Shown here: one piece after another, positions 26,740-35,581 of the stretch
How positions within the stretch are numbered: the first letter of the stretch is position 1
How the letters are laid out: the number at the start of each line of letters is the position of its first letter
Position numbers and translations under genes: made by a program
NCBI RefSeq assembly: GCF_011044175.1
Contig: NZ_CP049057.1
Span: 1,875,501-1,939,500, forward strand
Length of the DNA: 64,000 bases
Direction of reading: 5' to 3'
Origin: Rasiella rasia
Lineage (GTDB): Bacteria > Bacteroidota > Bacteroidia > Flavobacteriales > Flavobacteriaceae
Notes under the pieces: model-generated
The model's database searches: none
Told to the model about the DNA's origin: nothing
The model's input: the letters and a program-made list of their open reading frames with translations, nothing else

Positions 26740-29700
26740 ATGGAGAAAAAATTACCCTCAACATTTTTCACATCATATTTCCTTACATTTAAAAACTATA
26801 CGTACGTTTTCCTCTTTTTTCTAGCCGCTCACACCGTGCAAGCGCAGGGGCCTGGATCACTATTTGTAGACGCTGGACCCGATATGGTCGCAGATTGTAA
26901 CAATGGAGGGTGTGTAGATTTAACGGCAACTTTTCTAGAAACATTTGATACCGCACAAGAAACTTATTCTGTGAACTCTATCCCGTATACGCCTCCTTTT
27001 GCGTTCGATGGTTTAGCAAATTCATTAAACCCAAACATTGACGATGCATGGTCTGCAGTAGATAATCTTCCCTTCGATTTTTGTTACTTCGGAAATTTAG
27101 AAACAGAATTTCAAGTCGGTTCTAACGGGGTAATTCGTTTTGATGTTGATCCTGGAGACACCAGCAATGGTTGGAGTTTTGATGAAAACCTTCCTAACAA
27201 TTCTAATTCAACCTTAGGTGAAGCAAATGTATTTACACCAGGTCATGATATAGATCCGTCTGTAGTTGGAAGCACAGAAGAAATAGGATATGAAGTTTTA
27301 GGAACTTTCCCTAACAGAGTTTTAGTAGTGTCTTATTTTGAGGTACCGATGTTTCAAACGCAATGTAATGCATTGCTGGCAACTCATATGGCGGTATTTT
27401 ACGAATTTTCAAATGTTATCGAAATATACATTCAAGACAAGCCATCATGCCCTACTTGGAATGACGGAAATGCCGCTCTAGGTATCCAGAATGACGATGG
27501 AGATATAGCATTTGTGCCTCCAGGTAGAAACACAAGTGATTCGCCATGGACAACAAATAATGAAGCATGGAGTTTTTCTCCTGCAGGGACTCAGACCTAT
27601 GTTTTTGAATGGCTAGACGATACCGGAACCGTAATTGGCACCGATGCCACAATTAATGTGTGTCCTACAGACCCAACCACTACTTATACTGCTAGAATAA
27701 CGTATACCAATTCATGCAACGGAGAAACAGTAGTACTAACAGACGATGTTGATGTAACCTTAGAAGGAAGTGACCTTGAGGTAGATCTTGGTGAAGACCT
27801 TTTATTTTGTGATCTTTCTTCATACGAGATTGTTCCAGAATTTGTTGGAGATCCAACTGGAGCTACATTCCTTTGGAGTCCAAACGGAGAAACTACTCCT
27901 ACCATCGTTGTTTCAGACACAGATGTTTATGGTGTAGAAGTTACCCTTAATGGATGTACAACCTCAGACGAGGTAGAATTAACTTTCTTAGCGTCTCCTA
28001 ACTGTACTGTAGTTTCTGTTTGTAATAGCATAGATTTTGAAGAAGATTTTGGAGCTGGTGTTGGAAGAGAATGTATAGATCCTGCAATAGCTACAACTAC
28101 CTATGTTTGTGACCAAACAGGTATGGTAGACGATGGAGAATACTCTATCACTAACATCTCTGATGGTCTAAACTCAGGATGGCACCCTGGAATGACAGAT
28201 CATACTGGTAACATGAGCGGACGTGCTTTATTTGTAAATGCAGATTTTACAACAGGAGAATTTTACAGAAGAACCATTAACCTAAGTACAGGTACAGATT
28301 ATAGCTTTGGCGCTTGGATTACTACCGTTTATGATACAGACACAGGTATTTGTGGTGGTGCTTCAATCCCTTCTAATGTAACCTTTAGAATAGAAGACCC
28401 AGTTGGAACAATGATAGCTGAAACCAATACTGGTGATATTCCAAATGGACCAGATCCAGATTGGCAGCAATTCTTTATCAGTTTTAATACAGGTGCGAAT
28501 ACAGATATTCAACTTGTCCTTATTAATAACGGTGCAGGTGGCTGCGGAAATGACCTAGCAATCGATGATATAACGCTAGAATTAACAACAGCAGAACCAG
28601 TAATTGTAGATCCGCCAGATATCGCGGTATGTGATACAGACAACAACGGTACTGAAATTTTCGACCTTACTACTCAGACAGCAACAATTCTTGATGGTCA
28701 GGACCCAACACAGTTTAATGTAACTTTTCACAATACGCAGTTCGATGCTGAGGCAGACCAGTTTGCCATAGCAGACCCTGTTAATTACACAAATATTGCT
28801 AATCCAGACACCATCTATGTACGTGTAGAACGTGCAGATCAAGAAACTTGTTTCAGCACGGTAGATTTCGACTTAATTCTTAATCCTATAATAGATTTAA
28901 CGACAGACTTGCCTACAGAAGTAAACTTATGTGAAACAGAGGTAATTCCGCCGTTAGATGGAACTGCAACAAACACTAATATTGATCTTACTCTTGTAAC
29001 TTACGAATGGACAGATGGAACTGGAACAGTAGTTTCTACAGATGCAATCTACACACCTACCGGCAGTGGAACATATACACTAACCCTCACATACCCTCCT
29101 TGTAGTGAAAGTATGCATACCGTAGTTGTAGATATTACCGAAAACCCAACTTTAGATCTTGGAGATGACCAAACACTTTGTGATGGAGGCAGCTATGAAA
29201 TTGTTCCTATCCTTGGAGGAAATACTACAGGTATCACCTATCTATGGAGTACTGGTGAAACGACACCAACTATTGTTGTTGATACTACAGGCACCTATGA
29301 TTTAACTATTACCGTTGGCAATTGTACGGTTTCAGACACTGTAGCTGTATTTATTGCAGATCCTATTGAAGTAACTATTGGTGAAGACTTTAAAACATGT
29401 CCTAACGAACCTCAGGTGCTTACAGCTACCTCATCTAACAGCAATGTAACCTACCAATGGTTCCTAAATGGAGAGATTATTACTGGTGAGACAGCTAATG
29501 TAATAGAGATTACTCTAGAACCAAATACAATGGGAACGCAAACTTTTAGTGTAATTGCTAGTGATGGCGACTGTACTGGGGAAGGCGAAATTGATGTAAC
29601 ACTATACGACATAGGAAATTGTACCATATCGCAAGGTATTTCTCCAAACTCAGATGGTTTTAATGATATCCTTGACCTCGAATTTTTAAATGATCGCACA

Positions 29701-29907
29701 GGTATTGTACAGTTACAAATCTTTAATAGACTAGGTACACTTGTATACGAGAAAACCAATTACATCAACGAATGGGAAGGACAGACTACAGACAATGAAG
29801 AGTTACCTACAGGTACCTATTTCTATGTTTTAGATCTGGCTGGCGATGATGCAACCTTTGGACCGCAAGCCACAGGTTGGATTTACCTTAACAGGGAGAA
29901 AAACTAA
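26740..29907 (+). CDS. Giant T9SS type B cargo protein with Ig-like and jelly-roll modules
   Basis: 1055 residues. After a signal peptide ending near 'HTVQAQGPG' come an N-terminal domain with paired cysteines (about 40-315), an Ig/PKD-like module (about 345-425, 'DLGEDLLFCDLSSYEIVP'), a jelly-roll-like module (about 430-625, 'NSIDFEEDFGAGVG' to 'AIDDITLEL'), linker domains, and a second copy of the Ig-like module ('DLGDDQTLCDGGSYEIVP'). The last 95 residues (CTISQGISPNSDGFNDILD ... WIYLNREKN) are a gliding-motility type C-terminal, that is a T9SS type B sorting domain. First gene of an operon with an SprF-like protein. Probably a surface adhesin. Confidence 0.9.
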   Translation: MEKKLPSTFFTSYFLTFKNYTYVFLFFLAAHTVQAQGPGSLFVDAGPDMVADCNNGGCVDLTATFLETFDTAQETYSVNSIPYTPPFAFDGLANSLNPNIDDAWSAVDNLPFDFCYFGNLETEFQVGSNGVIRFDVDPGDTSNGWSFDENLPNNSNSTLGEANVFTPGHDIDPSVVGSTEEIGYEVLGTFPNRVLVVSYFEVPMFQTQCNALLATHMAVFYEFSNVIEIYIQDKPSCPTWNDGNAALGIQNDDGDIAFVPPGRNTSDSPWTTNNEAWSFSPAGTQTYVFEWLDDTGTVIGTDATINVCPTDPTTTYTARITYTNSCNGETVVLTDDVDVTLEGSDLEVDLGEDLLFCDLSSYEIVPEFVGDPTGATFLWSPNGETTPTIVVSDTDVYGVEVTLNGCTTSDEVELTFLASPNCTVVSVCNSIDFEEDFGAGVGRECIDPAIATTTYVCDQTGMVDDGEYSITNISDGLNSGWHPGMTDHTGNMSGRALFVNADFTTGEFYRRTINLSTGTDYSFGAWITTVYDTDTGICGGASIPSNVTFRIEDPVGTMIAETNTGDIPNGPDPDWQQFFISFNTGANTDIQLVLINNGAGGCGNDLAIDDITLELTTAEPVIVDPPDIAVCDTDNNGTEIFDLTTQTATILDGQDPTQFNVTFHNTQFDAEADQFAIADPVNYTNIANPDTIYVRVERADQETCFSTVDFDLILNPIIDLTTDLPTEVNLCETEVIPPLDGTATNTNIDLTLVTYEWTDGTGTVVSTDAIYTPTGSGTYTLTLTYPPCSESMHTVVVDITENPTLDLGDDQTLCDGGSYEIVPILGGNTTGITYLWSTGETTPTIVVDTTGTYDLTITVGNCTVSDTVAVFIADPIEVTIGEDFKTCPNEPQVLTATSSNSNVTYQWFLNGEIITGETANVIEITLEPNTMGTQTFSVIASDGDCTGEGEIDVTLYDIGNCTISQGISPNSDGFNDILDLEFLNDRTGIVQLQIFNRLGTLVYEKTNYINEWEGQTTDNEELPTGTYFYVLDLAGDDATFGPQATGWIYLNREKN

Positions 29908-29919
29908 AGACCATTTAAG

Positions 29920-32511
29920 ATGAAAAAAAACATCTCCTTATTTGTTACTTTATTAGTTGCTTGTGCTTCTTTTGCTCAGATTACTATTGATGAAACGTTA
30001 ACGACCCAACAATTGGTTGAAGACATTCTCATTAATAGTCCGTGTGCAGAGGTGTCTAACTTTAATGCACTAACAGGAACAGATTTTGGTGATGTCAACG
30101 GAATTGCAGCCTTTGATGCAAACGGTTCAACTTTTCCTTTTCAATCTGGAATTATTTTAACTTCTGGAAGTGTGCAAAGTGCTCCTGGCCCAAACAACAC
30201 ACTACATAGTGACGGTTTTACTACTTGGCCTGGAGATGCAGACCTAGAAGCTAACACCACTGCTACTAATACGAACAATGCATCCTTTATAGAATTCGAT
30301 TTTGTGCCATTTCTAGAAGAAATTAGTTTCAACTTTATCATGGCCTCAGAAGAATACAATCAAAATTTTGAATGTACTTTCTCTGATGCGTTTGCCTTCA
30401 TTTTAACAGACCAAGTAACAGGTGTTGTGCAAAATCTTGCCGTGCTTCCTGGAACTACAATTCCTATTGAAGTAACAAACATTCGATATGCCGTTGGCTC
30501 GCAATGTGGAGCAGTTAATGAAGAGTTTTTTGGACAGTACAACTTTCAACCTATCACAAATCCTAATGCACCCTCAATTCCTGCGGCAGATTCGCCAATA
30601 GATTACAACGGTCAAACCGTTTCTTTAACCGCGGTTGGAGATGTTATTCCAGGAAACGACTACACTATTAAACTTGTAGTTGCAGACGAGACCGATACTG
30701 CTTTCGACATTGCAGTATTTTTAGAAGCAGGAAGTTTTAATTTAGGAAACATAGATTTAGGAAATGACATTTTACTAGGAGATCCTGCTGCACAATGTGA
30801 GGGAGATGTTATCTTACTAGATACCATGGTAGACCCAAGTGAAGCTACCTTTAAATGGTTTTTTAACGGCACCGAAATTATGGGAGAAACAGACCCTACA
30901 CTTGAAGTGTCAACCACAGGTGTCTATCGTGTTGAAGTTACCTATAGCCAAGGAACAGGATGTGTTGGTACAGACGAAATTACACTCGAATTTCTTGACC
31001 CTCCTAACTACAACCTTGGTGTTAGCAGTCAATCCAGTTGTTTTATTACGCCAGTAACACTAGACGCTACGGTAATTAATTATCCGCCCGCGGTTGTTTC
31101 TTACGAATGGTTTATGGATGGCGTTACCATTCCTGGTGAAACAAATGCCACTTACGACGTAATAGCGCCTGGTTTTTATGAAGTGGAAGCTACCGTTCAA
31201 AGTTGTGTTACTAGAGATGGCGTTACGTTTACAAGTCCGAACGATATAGATTTCGATTTAGGACCCGACGACGACGATTGCTTTATCATGGACAGAACCT
31301 TAGACGCAACTCCTACAAACTATAATTTAGCAGACACTTCTTTTCAATGGTCGTTAGACGGTGTGGTACTAGCTGGTGAAACAAATGCAACACTTATGGC
31401 TTCAGCCCCTGGATTGTACGAAGTTACTGTTACCGTTGGAGCTTGCGAAAATACAGATAGTATTACGCTATCGCTTACAAACGATATAGATATTGAATTA
31501 GGAGAAGACATATCCTCATGCTTTATCTCCCCTGTTATCTTAGATGCCACTCCTTCAAATTATAACGTTACAAGCGCCACTTTTGAATGGACCAAAGATG
31601 GGGCAGTCCTCGCAGGCGAAACAAATGCAACACTTAATGTATCGGAAATCGGACTTTACGCAGTAACTGTAACTGTTGGAAGCTGCGAAGCAACAGATAG
31701 TGTTGCAATAAGTTTAGGAGGATTTGATGTAAATTTAGGTGAAGATTTTGAAACCTGTTTTGAAAACAACGCGTCACTTACTGCGGAAATTTCAGGTATT
31801 GATGCTACTTCAGCAACATACCAGTGGTTTTTAAATGGAAGTGAAATTGTTAATCAAATTGATGCAATACTTCCAATTTCCGAAGAAGGCGAATACAGTG
31901 TCACTGTTAACATAGGCAGTTGCAGTGCTACAGACAACATAAATGTTGCACTTAGAACAGATGTTTCAGTAACCATTATCGAAGACGATTTTAAAACGTG
32001 TCCAGACGAAACTAATATACTAACAGCAACAACAGACAATGAGAATGCTGCCTTTCAGTGGTTTAAAAATGGTGAAGCCATACCAGATGCAACAGCTAAT
32101 GTACTAGAGTTTGTACTAACGGAAGACGAAGGCTTAGTTCAAAACTTTAGCGTAGTAATTACCACAGGCGATTGTACTGCAGAAGATGACATTATTATAG
32201 AATTATACGATATTGGCAATTGTACAGTATCACAAGGTATTTCTCCAAATGCCGATGGATTTAATGACATTCTAGACCTAGAATTCTTGTCTGATCGCGC
32301 TGGTGGAATTAACGATTTCAAAGTTTATAATAGACATGGGCTTTTAGTCTATGAGCAGGTAAATTATATAAAAGAATGGTTCGGACAAACAGATGCTGGT
32401 GATGAATTACCCACTGGAACCTATTACCTTGTTATGACTTTTAACTCAGAAGATCCAATTTATGGCAGCCAATACGCCAATTGGATTTATTTAAACAGAG
32501 ACGCTAATTAA
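29920..32511 (+). CDS. T9SS type B cargo with choice-of-anchor L domain and tandem Ig-like repeats
   Basis: 863 residues. Signal peptide MKKNISLFVTLLVACASFAQ, then a choice-of-anchor L domain (about 20-275; 'TQQLVEDILINSPC', 'SGIILTSGSV', 'FNFIMASEEYN', 'FAFILTD'). Six Ig-like repeats of about 80 residues follow, each beginning 'DLG.D...C' and containing a '[FY]xW' strand and 'GETNATL'-like turn; two neighbouring copies share identical DNA in the turn (31376-31396 and 31617-31637). The type B sorting domain at the end is very close to that of the gene 13 bases upstream. Likely a cell-surface or motility adhesin in the same operon. Confidence 0.9.
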   Translation: MKKNISLFVTLLVACASFAQITIDETLTTQQLVEDILINSPCAEVSNFNALTGTDFGDVNGIAAFDANGSTFPFQSGIILTSGSVQSAPGPNNTLHSDGFTTWPGDADLEANTTATNTNNASFIEFDFVPFLEEISFNFIMASEEYNQNFECTFSDAFAFILTDQVTGVVQNLAVLPGTTIPIEVTNIRYAVGSQCGAVNEEFFGQYNFQPITNPNAPSIPAADSPIDYNGQTVSLTAVGDVIPGNDYTIKLVVADETDTAFDIAVFLEAGSFNLGNIDLGNDILLGDPAAQCEGDVILLDTMVDPSEATFKWFFNGTEIMGETDPTLEVSTTGVYRVEVTYSQGTGCVGTDEITLEFLDPPNYNLGVSSQSSCFITPVTLDATVINYPPAVVSYEWFMDGVTIPGETNATYDVIAPGFYEVEATVQSCVTRDGVTFTSPNDIDFDLGPDDDDCFIMDRTLDATPTNYNLADTSFQWSLDGVVLAGETNATLMASAPGLYEVTVTVGACENTDSITLSLTNDIDIELGEDISSCFISPVILDATPSNYNVTSATFEWTKDGAVLAGETNATLNVSEIGLYAVTVTVGSCEATDSVAISLGGFDVNLGEDFETCFENNASLTAEISGIDATSATYQWFLNGSEIVNQIDAILPISEEGEYSVTVNIGSCSATDNINVALRTDVSVTIIEDDFKTCPDETNILTATTDNENAAFQWFKNGEAIPDATANVLEFVLTEDEGLVQNFSVVITTGDCTAEDDIIIELYDIGNCTVSQGISPNADGFNDILDLEFLSDRAGGINDFKVYNRHGLLVYEQVNYIKEWFGQTDAGDELPTGTYYLVMTFNSEDPIYGSQYANWIYLNRDAN

Positions 32512-32546
32512 TAAACTCAACCACTCAAAAATAAAATACAAACGAA

Positions 32547-33461
32547 ATGAAGAAAATACTCATACTTACTCTTATTGCTGCTTTCTTTTGGACGCATGAG
32601 TCGCAAGCCCAACAGGACCCACAGTATACTCAGTATATGTACAATATGAATGTGGTGAATCCGGCCTATGCTGGAAGCAAAGAAAGCCTTTCGCTCACTG
32701 CATTATATCGTAAACAGTGGTCGGGCTTAGACGGAGCTCCTGAAACATTCACTTTTTCTGGACATTCACCAATTAGTGATAAAGTGGGATTAGGTCTCTC
32801 GGCTATAAAAGATGAATTAGGTCCAATTAGCGAAACGAATGTATATGCAGACTTTTCGTATACTATAGATGTAGGTGCTAGTACAAAATTGGCGTTTGGT
32901 CTTAAGGCTGGGGTTACCTTTCATGACGTAGGACTTACGGGTCTTGAGCTACAAGATCCAGGAGATCCATTCTTTTCACAAGACATAAATAATACCTATC
33001 CTAATGTAGGTGCGGGTGCATTTTTATACGGAGAAAATTACTATTTAGGGCTTTCAGTTCCAAACCTCCTAAATTCTGTTCACCTCGATGAAAATGGTTT
33101 AAAGTATGGAAGTGAAACCAATCATTATTTTGCAACCGCGGGATATGTATTTCAACTTTCAGAAAACGTAAAGCTGAAACCTTCTGTATTGGTTAAATCG
33201 GCTTTTGATGCTCCATTGTCTTTCGACGGAAACTTGAATGCATTGTTTTATGACCGATTTGAAATTGGTGCTAGTTACCGTTTAGATGATTCGTTTAGTG
33301 GGTTGGTTGGTTTTCAAGTTACAGACTACATTCGTATAGGATATGCCTACGATAGGGTCATGTCAGACATTGAAGCCGTGGCAAGTGCTTCTCACGAAGT
33401 CATACTCACCTTTGATGTGTTCTTCAAAAAACGTACACTACGATCTCCAAGATACTTCTAA
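32547..33461 (+). CDS. PorP/SprF family T9SS membrane protein
   Basis: 304 residues. Signal peptide ending 'ESQAQ', then the invariant start 'QDPQYTQYMYNMNVVNPAYAG' region and 'LTALYRKQWSGLDGAPETFTF', diagnostic of PorP/SprF. The rest is a predicted outer-membrane barrel. In Flavobacterium, SprF is needed for secretion and surface attachment of the type B cargo SprB. The location 36 bases after two type B cargo genes indicates it is the dedicated partner of those proteins. Confidence 0.93.
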   Translation: MKKILILTLIAAFFWTHESQAQQDPQYTQYMYNMNVVNPAYAGSKESLSLTALYRKQWSGLDGAPETFTFSGHSPISDKVGLGLSAIKDELGPISETNVYADFSYTIDVGASTKLAFGLKAGVTFHDVGLTGLELQDPGDPFFSQDINNTYPNVGAGAFLYGENYYLGLSVPNLLNSVHLDENGLKYGSETNHYFATAGYVFQLSENVKLKPSVLVKSAFDAPLSFDGNLNALFYDRFEIGASYRLDDSFSGLVGFQVTDYIRIGYAYDRVMSDIEAVASASHEVILTFDVFFKKRTLRSPRYF

Positions 33462-33485
33462 TAACCAAAAATAATTTCATTCAAA

Positions 33486-35381
33486 ATGAAAAAAATATAT
33501 ACCATACTATTCCTTTTTGCACTTAGCACAACACTTTGTGTAGCACAAAATAAAGACACCAAAAAGGCAGACGATTTATACAAGCGACTTCAATATACAG
33601 ATGCGGCTCAAGCGTATCAAAAACTTTTAAAGAAAGGTAAAGGCAGTCGCTATGTTTTTGAGCAGCTAGGTAATAGCTACTATAACATAAACGACACCAA
33701 AAAAGCCGAAACGTACTACAAGCGTGTAGTAAAAGGGAAAAAAGTGAACTCTGAAACCGTATACAACTATGCGCAGGCGCTGAAAGCGAATGGAAAGTTT
33801 AGTGACTATAATACGTACATGAAACAATTTGCTGCAGCCGCGCCAAACGATTCTCGTGCCGTAGAATTCATGAAAAATCCGAACTACGTTCCTAAGTTAA
33901 TGGAAAAGAGAGCTAAATTCTCTGCAACCAACATGAAGGATATCAACACCGAATATTCAGAATTTGGTGGAATTATGGTAGGGAACGATTTCTATTTTTC
34001 TTCGGCTAGAAATACAACGAGAAAAACGTACGGTTGGAATGAAGAACCATATCTCGACATCTATAAAGCTGAAAACGTAGGAGGTACAATTAAAAACGCC
34101 GATTTACTAGATTCTAAAGATATAAATACTAAATATCACGAAGGAAACATAGCGATAACCAATGATGGTAAGCGTATGTACTTTGACCGTAACGACTATT
34201 ACAGAGGGAAGTATGATAAAAGTGAAGATGGAATTAACCAAATTAACTTATACTATGCAGACTGGGTAGGCGGAAAATGGCAAGATGTGCATTCTGTTTC
34301 TTTTAATAGTGACGAATACTCTACAGGTCATCCCGCATTAAGTCCAGATGGAAACACCTTGTACTTTGTAAGTGATATGCCTGGGGGAAAAGGAATGAGT
34401 GACATCTACAAAGTATCTGTAAATAAAGATGGTAGCCTTGGAACTCCAAAACGTCTAGGCGACAATATTAATACCGAAGGAAAAGAAGTATTTCCATATG
34501 TAGACGCGAATGGAGATTTATATTTTGCGAGTAATGGCCATATGGGTCTTGGTGGTTTAGATGTGTTTTATGCTGCTGCCAAGGGAGATAGTTTTGGAAA
34601 CCCTAAGAATATGGGGCTTGGCATTAATAGCTCAGACGATGATTTTGCGTTTATTTACAACCCGAATACCCAAGAAGGATTTGTTTCTTCTAACCGAACT
34701 GGGGGTAAAGGAAGTGACGATATCTACACTACAAAGCAACTAGAGCCTTTATGCGAAGTTGAAATGATAGTTCAGGTAGTAGACGAGTACACTAAAAACC
34801 CTATCGCTGGAGCACGTGTAGATTTATACGATAAATTAGGAAATAAGTTAAGTACCAAAACATCGGGAGCAGACGGAACTGTAACATTTATAGCCGAGTG
34901 TGAAAAAGAACATGAAGTACAGGCAGTGATGCAAAATTATGAAAGTAACGCTATTAATGTTGAAATGGCTAGTGACATAACATTGAACAAAACTATTAAC
35001 CTTCGACCTATTGAAGAAATAATTCAAGACGACAAGGTGGTTTTAAACCCAATTTATTTTGCATACGACAAGAGTAACATTACCCCTAAAGCTGCTTTCG
35101 AATTAGATAAGTTAGTTGCTTTAATGAAGAAATATCCTAACATGGTTATTAAAGCTGAAAGTCATACAGACAGCCGTAATACACCAGAATACAACAGCGC
35201 ATTATCTAACCGTAGAGCGCAGTCTACAGTACAATATGTGATTTCTCAAGGAATAGATAAAAATAGAATTTCTGGAGAAGGGTATGGCGAAAGTCGTCCT
35301 GTAAACAACTGTGGTGATAATTGTTCAGAAGCACAACATAAGTTAAACAGAAGATCTGAGTTTATTATCATAAAAAGATAG
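33486..35381 (+). CDS. OmpA family protein with TPR and PD40 propeller (PorE-like)
   Basis: 631 residues. A signal peptide (to about 'LCVAQN') precedes TPR-like helices (about 25-125), a WD40/PD40-like propeller with 'GHPALSPDGNTLYFVSDMPG' and 'FPYVDANGDLYFASNGHMG' (about 150-415), a carboxypeptidase-regulatory-like beta domain (about 420-500) and an OmpA C-terminal peptidoglycan-binding domain (about 520-631; 'IYFAYDKSNITPKA', 'ESHTDSR', 'LSNRRAQSTVQYV'). The same layout is seen in PorE and in partners of SprF-like proteins; it probably links the barrel to the cell wall. Last gene of the operon, before a strong terminator. Confidence 0.92.
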   Translation: MKKIYTILFLFALSTTLCVAQNKDTKKADDLYKRLQYTDAAQAYQKLLKKGKGSRYVFEQLGNSYYNINDTKKAETYYKRVVKGKKVNSETVYNYAQALKANGKFSDYNTYMKQFAAAAPNDSRAVEFMKNPNYVPKLMEKRAKFSATNMKDINTEYSEFGGIMVGNDFYFSSARNTTRKTYGWNEEPYLDIYKAENVGGTIKNADLLDSKDINTKYHEGNIAITNDGKRMYFDRNDYYRGKYDKSEDGINQINLYYADWVGGKWQDVHSVSFNSDEYSTGHPALSPDGNTLYFVSDMPGGKGMSDIYKVSVNKDGSLGTPKRLGDNINTEGKEVFPYVDANGDLYFASNGHMGLGGLDVFYAAAKGDSFGNPKNMGLGINSSDDDFAFIYNPNTQEGFVSSNRTGGKGSDDIYTTKQLEPLCEVEMIVQVVDEYTKNPIAGARVDLYDKLGNKLSTKTSGADGTVTFIAECEKEHEVQAVMQNYESNAINVEMASDITLNKTINLRPIEEIIQDDKVVLNPIYFAYDKSNITPKAAFELDKLVALMKKYPNMVIKAESHTDSRNTPEYNSALSNRRAQSTVQYVISQGIDKNRISGEGYGESRPVNNCGDNCSEAQHKLNRRSEFIIIKR

Positions 35382-35403
35382 TAACCCTAGCTAACCCCTC
35401 AAG

Positions 35404-35437
35404 AAAGCTCATTGTTTTTAGAAACAATGAGCTTTTT
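35404..35437 (+). terminator. Rho-independent terminator of the SprF-like operon
   Basis: A perfect 14-bp stem (AAAGCTCATTGTTT/AAACAATGAGCTTT, loop TTAG) followed by T residues, 23 bases after the stop codon. Confidence 0.9.
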
Positions 35438-35474
35438 ACTTTATGTACACTGCCAGCAAACTTCTCTAAAATCT

Positions 35475-35517
35475 ATGAATTCATATAGGTTTGCTGTAAC
35501 GCATTAGAATAGGTTTG
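35475..35517 (+). promoter_or_regulatory. Promoter region of the hybrid regulator with palindrome and paired TAGGTTTG
   Basis: ATGAATTCAT (35475-35484) is a perfect palindrome directly followed by TAGGTTTG (35486-35493); a second TAGGTTTG, which fits the -7 consensus TAnnTTTG, is at 35510-35517. The first copy supplies a TTTG at the -33 position. The 18-bp stretch starting at 35475 recurs with one change at 44079 before the second repeat-protein gene. Confidence 0.5.
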
Positions 35518-35581
35518 TTAAGTACATCTCCTGTATCTAAGTAAATTAATAAGTGGTTTTACAAAAATTTGTACCTTCTGC

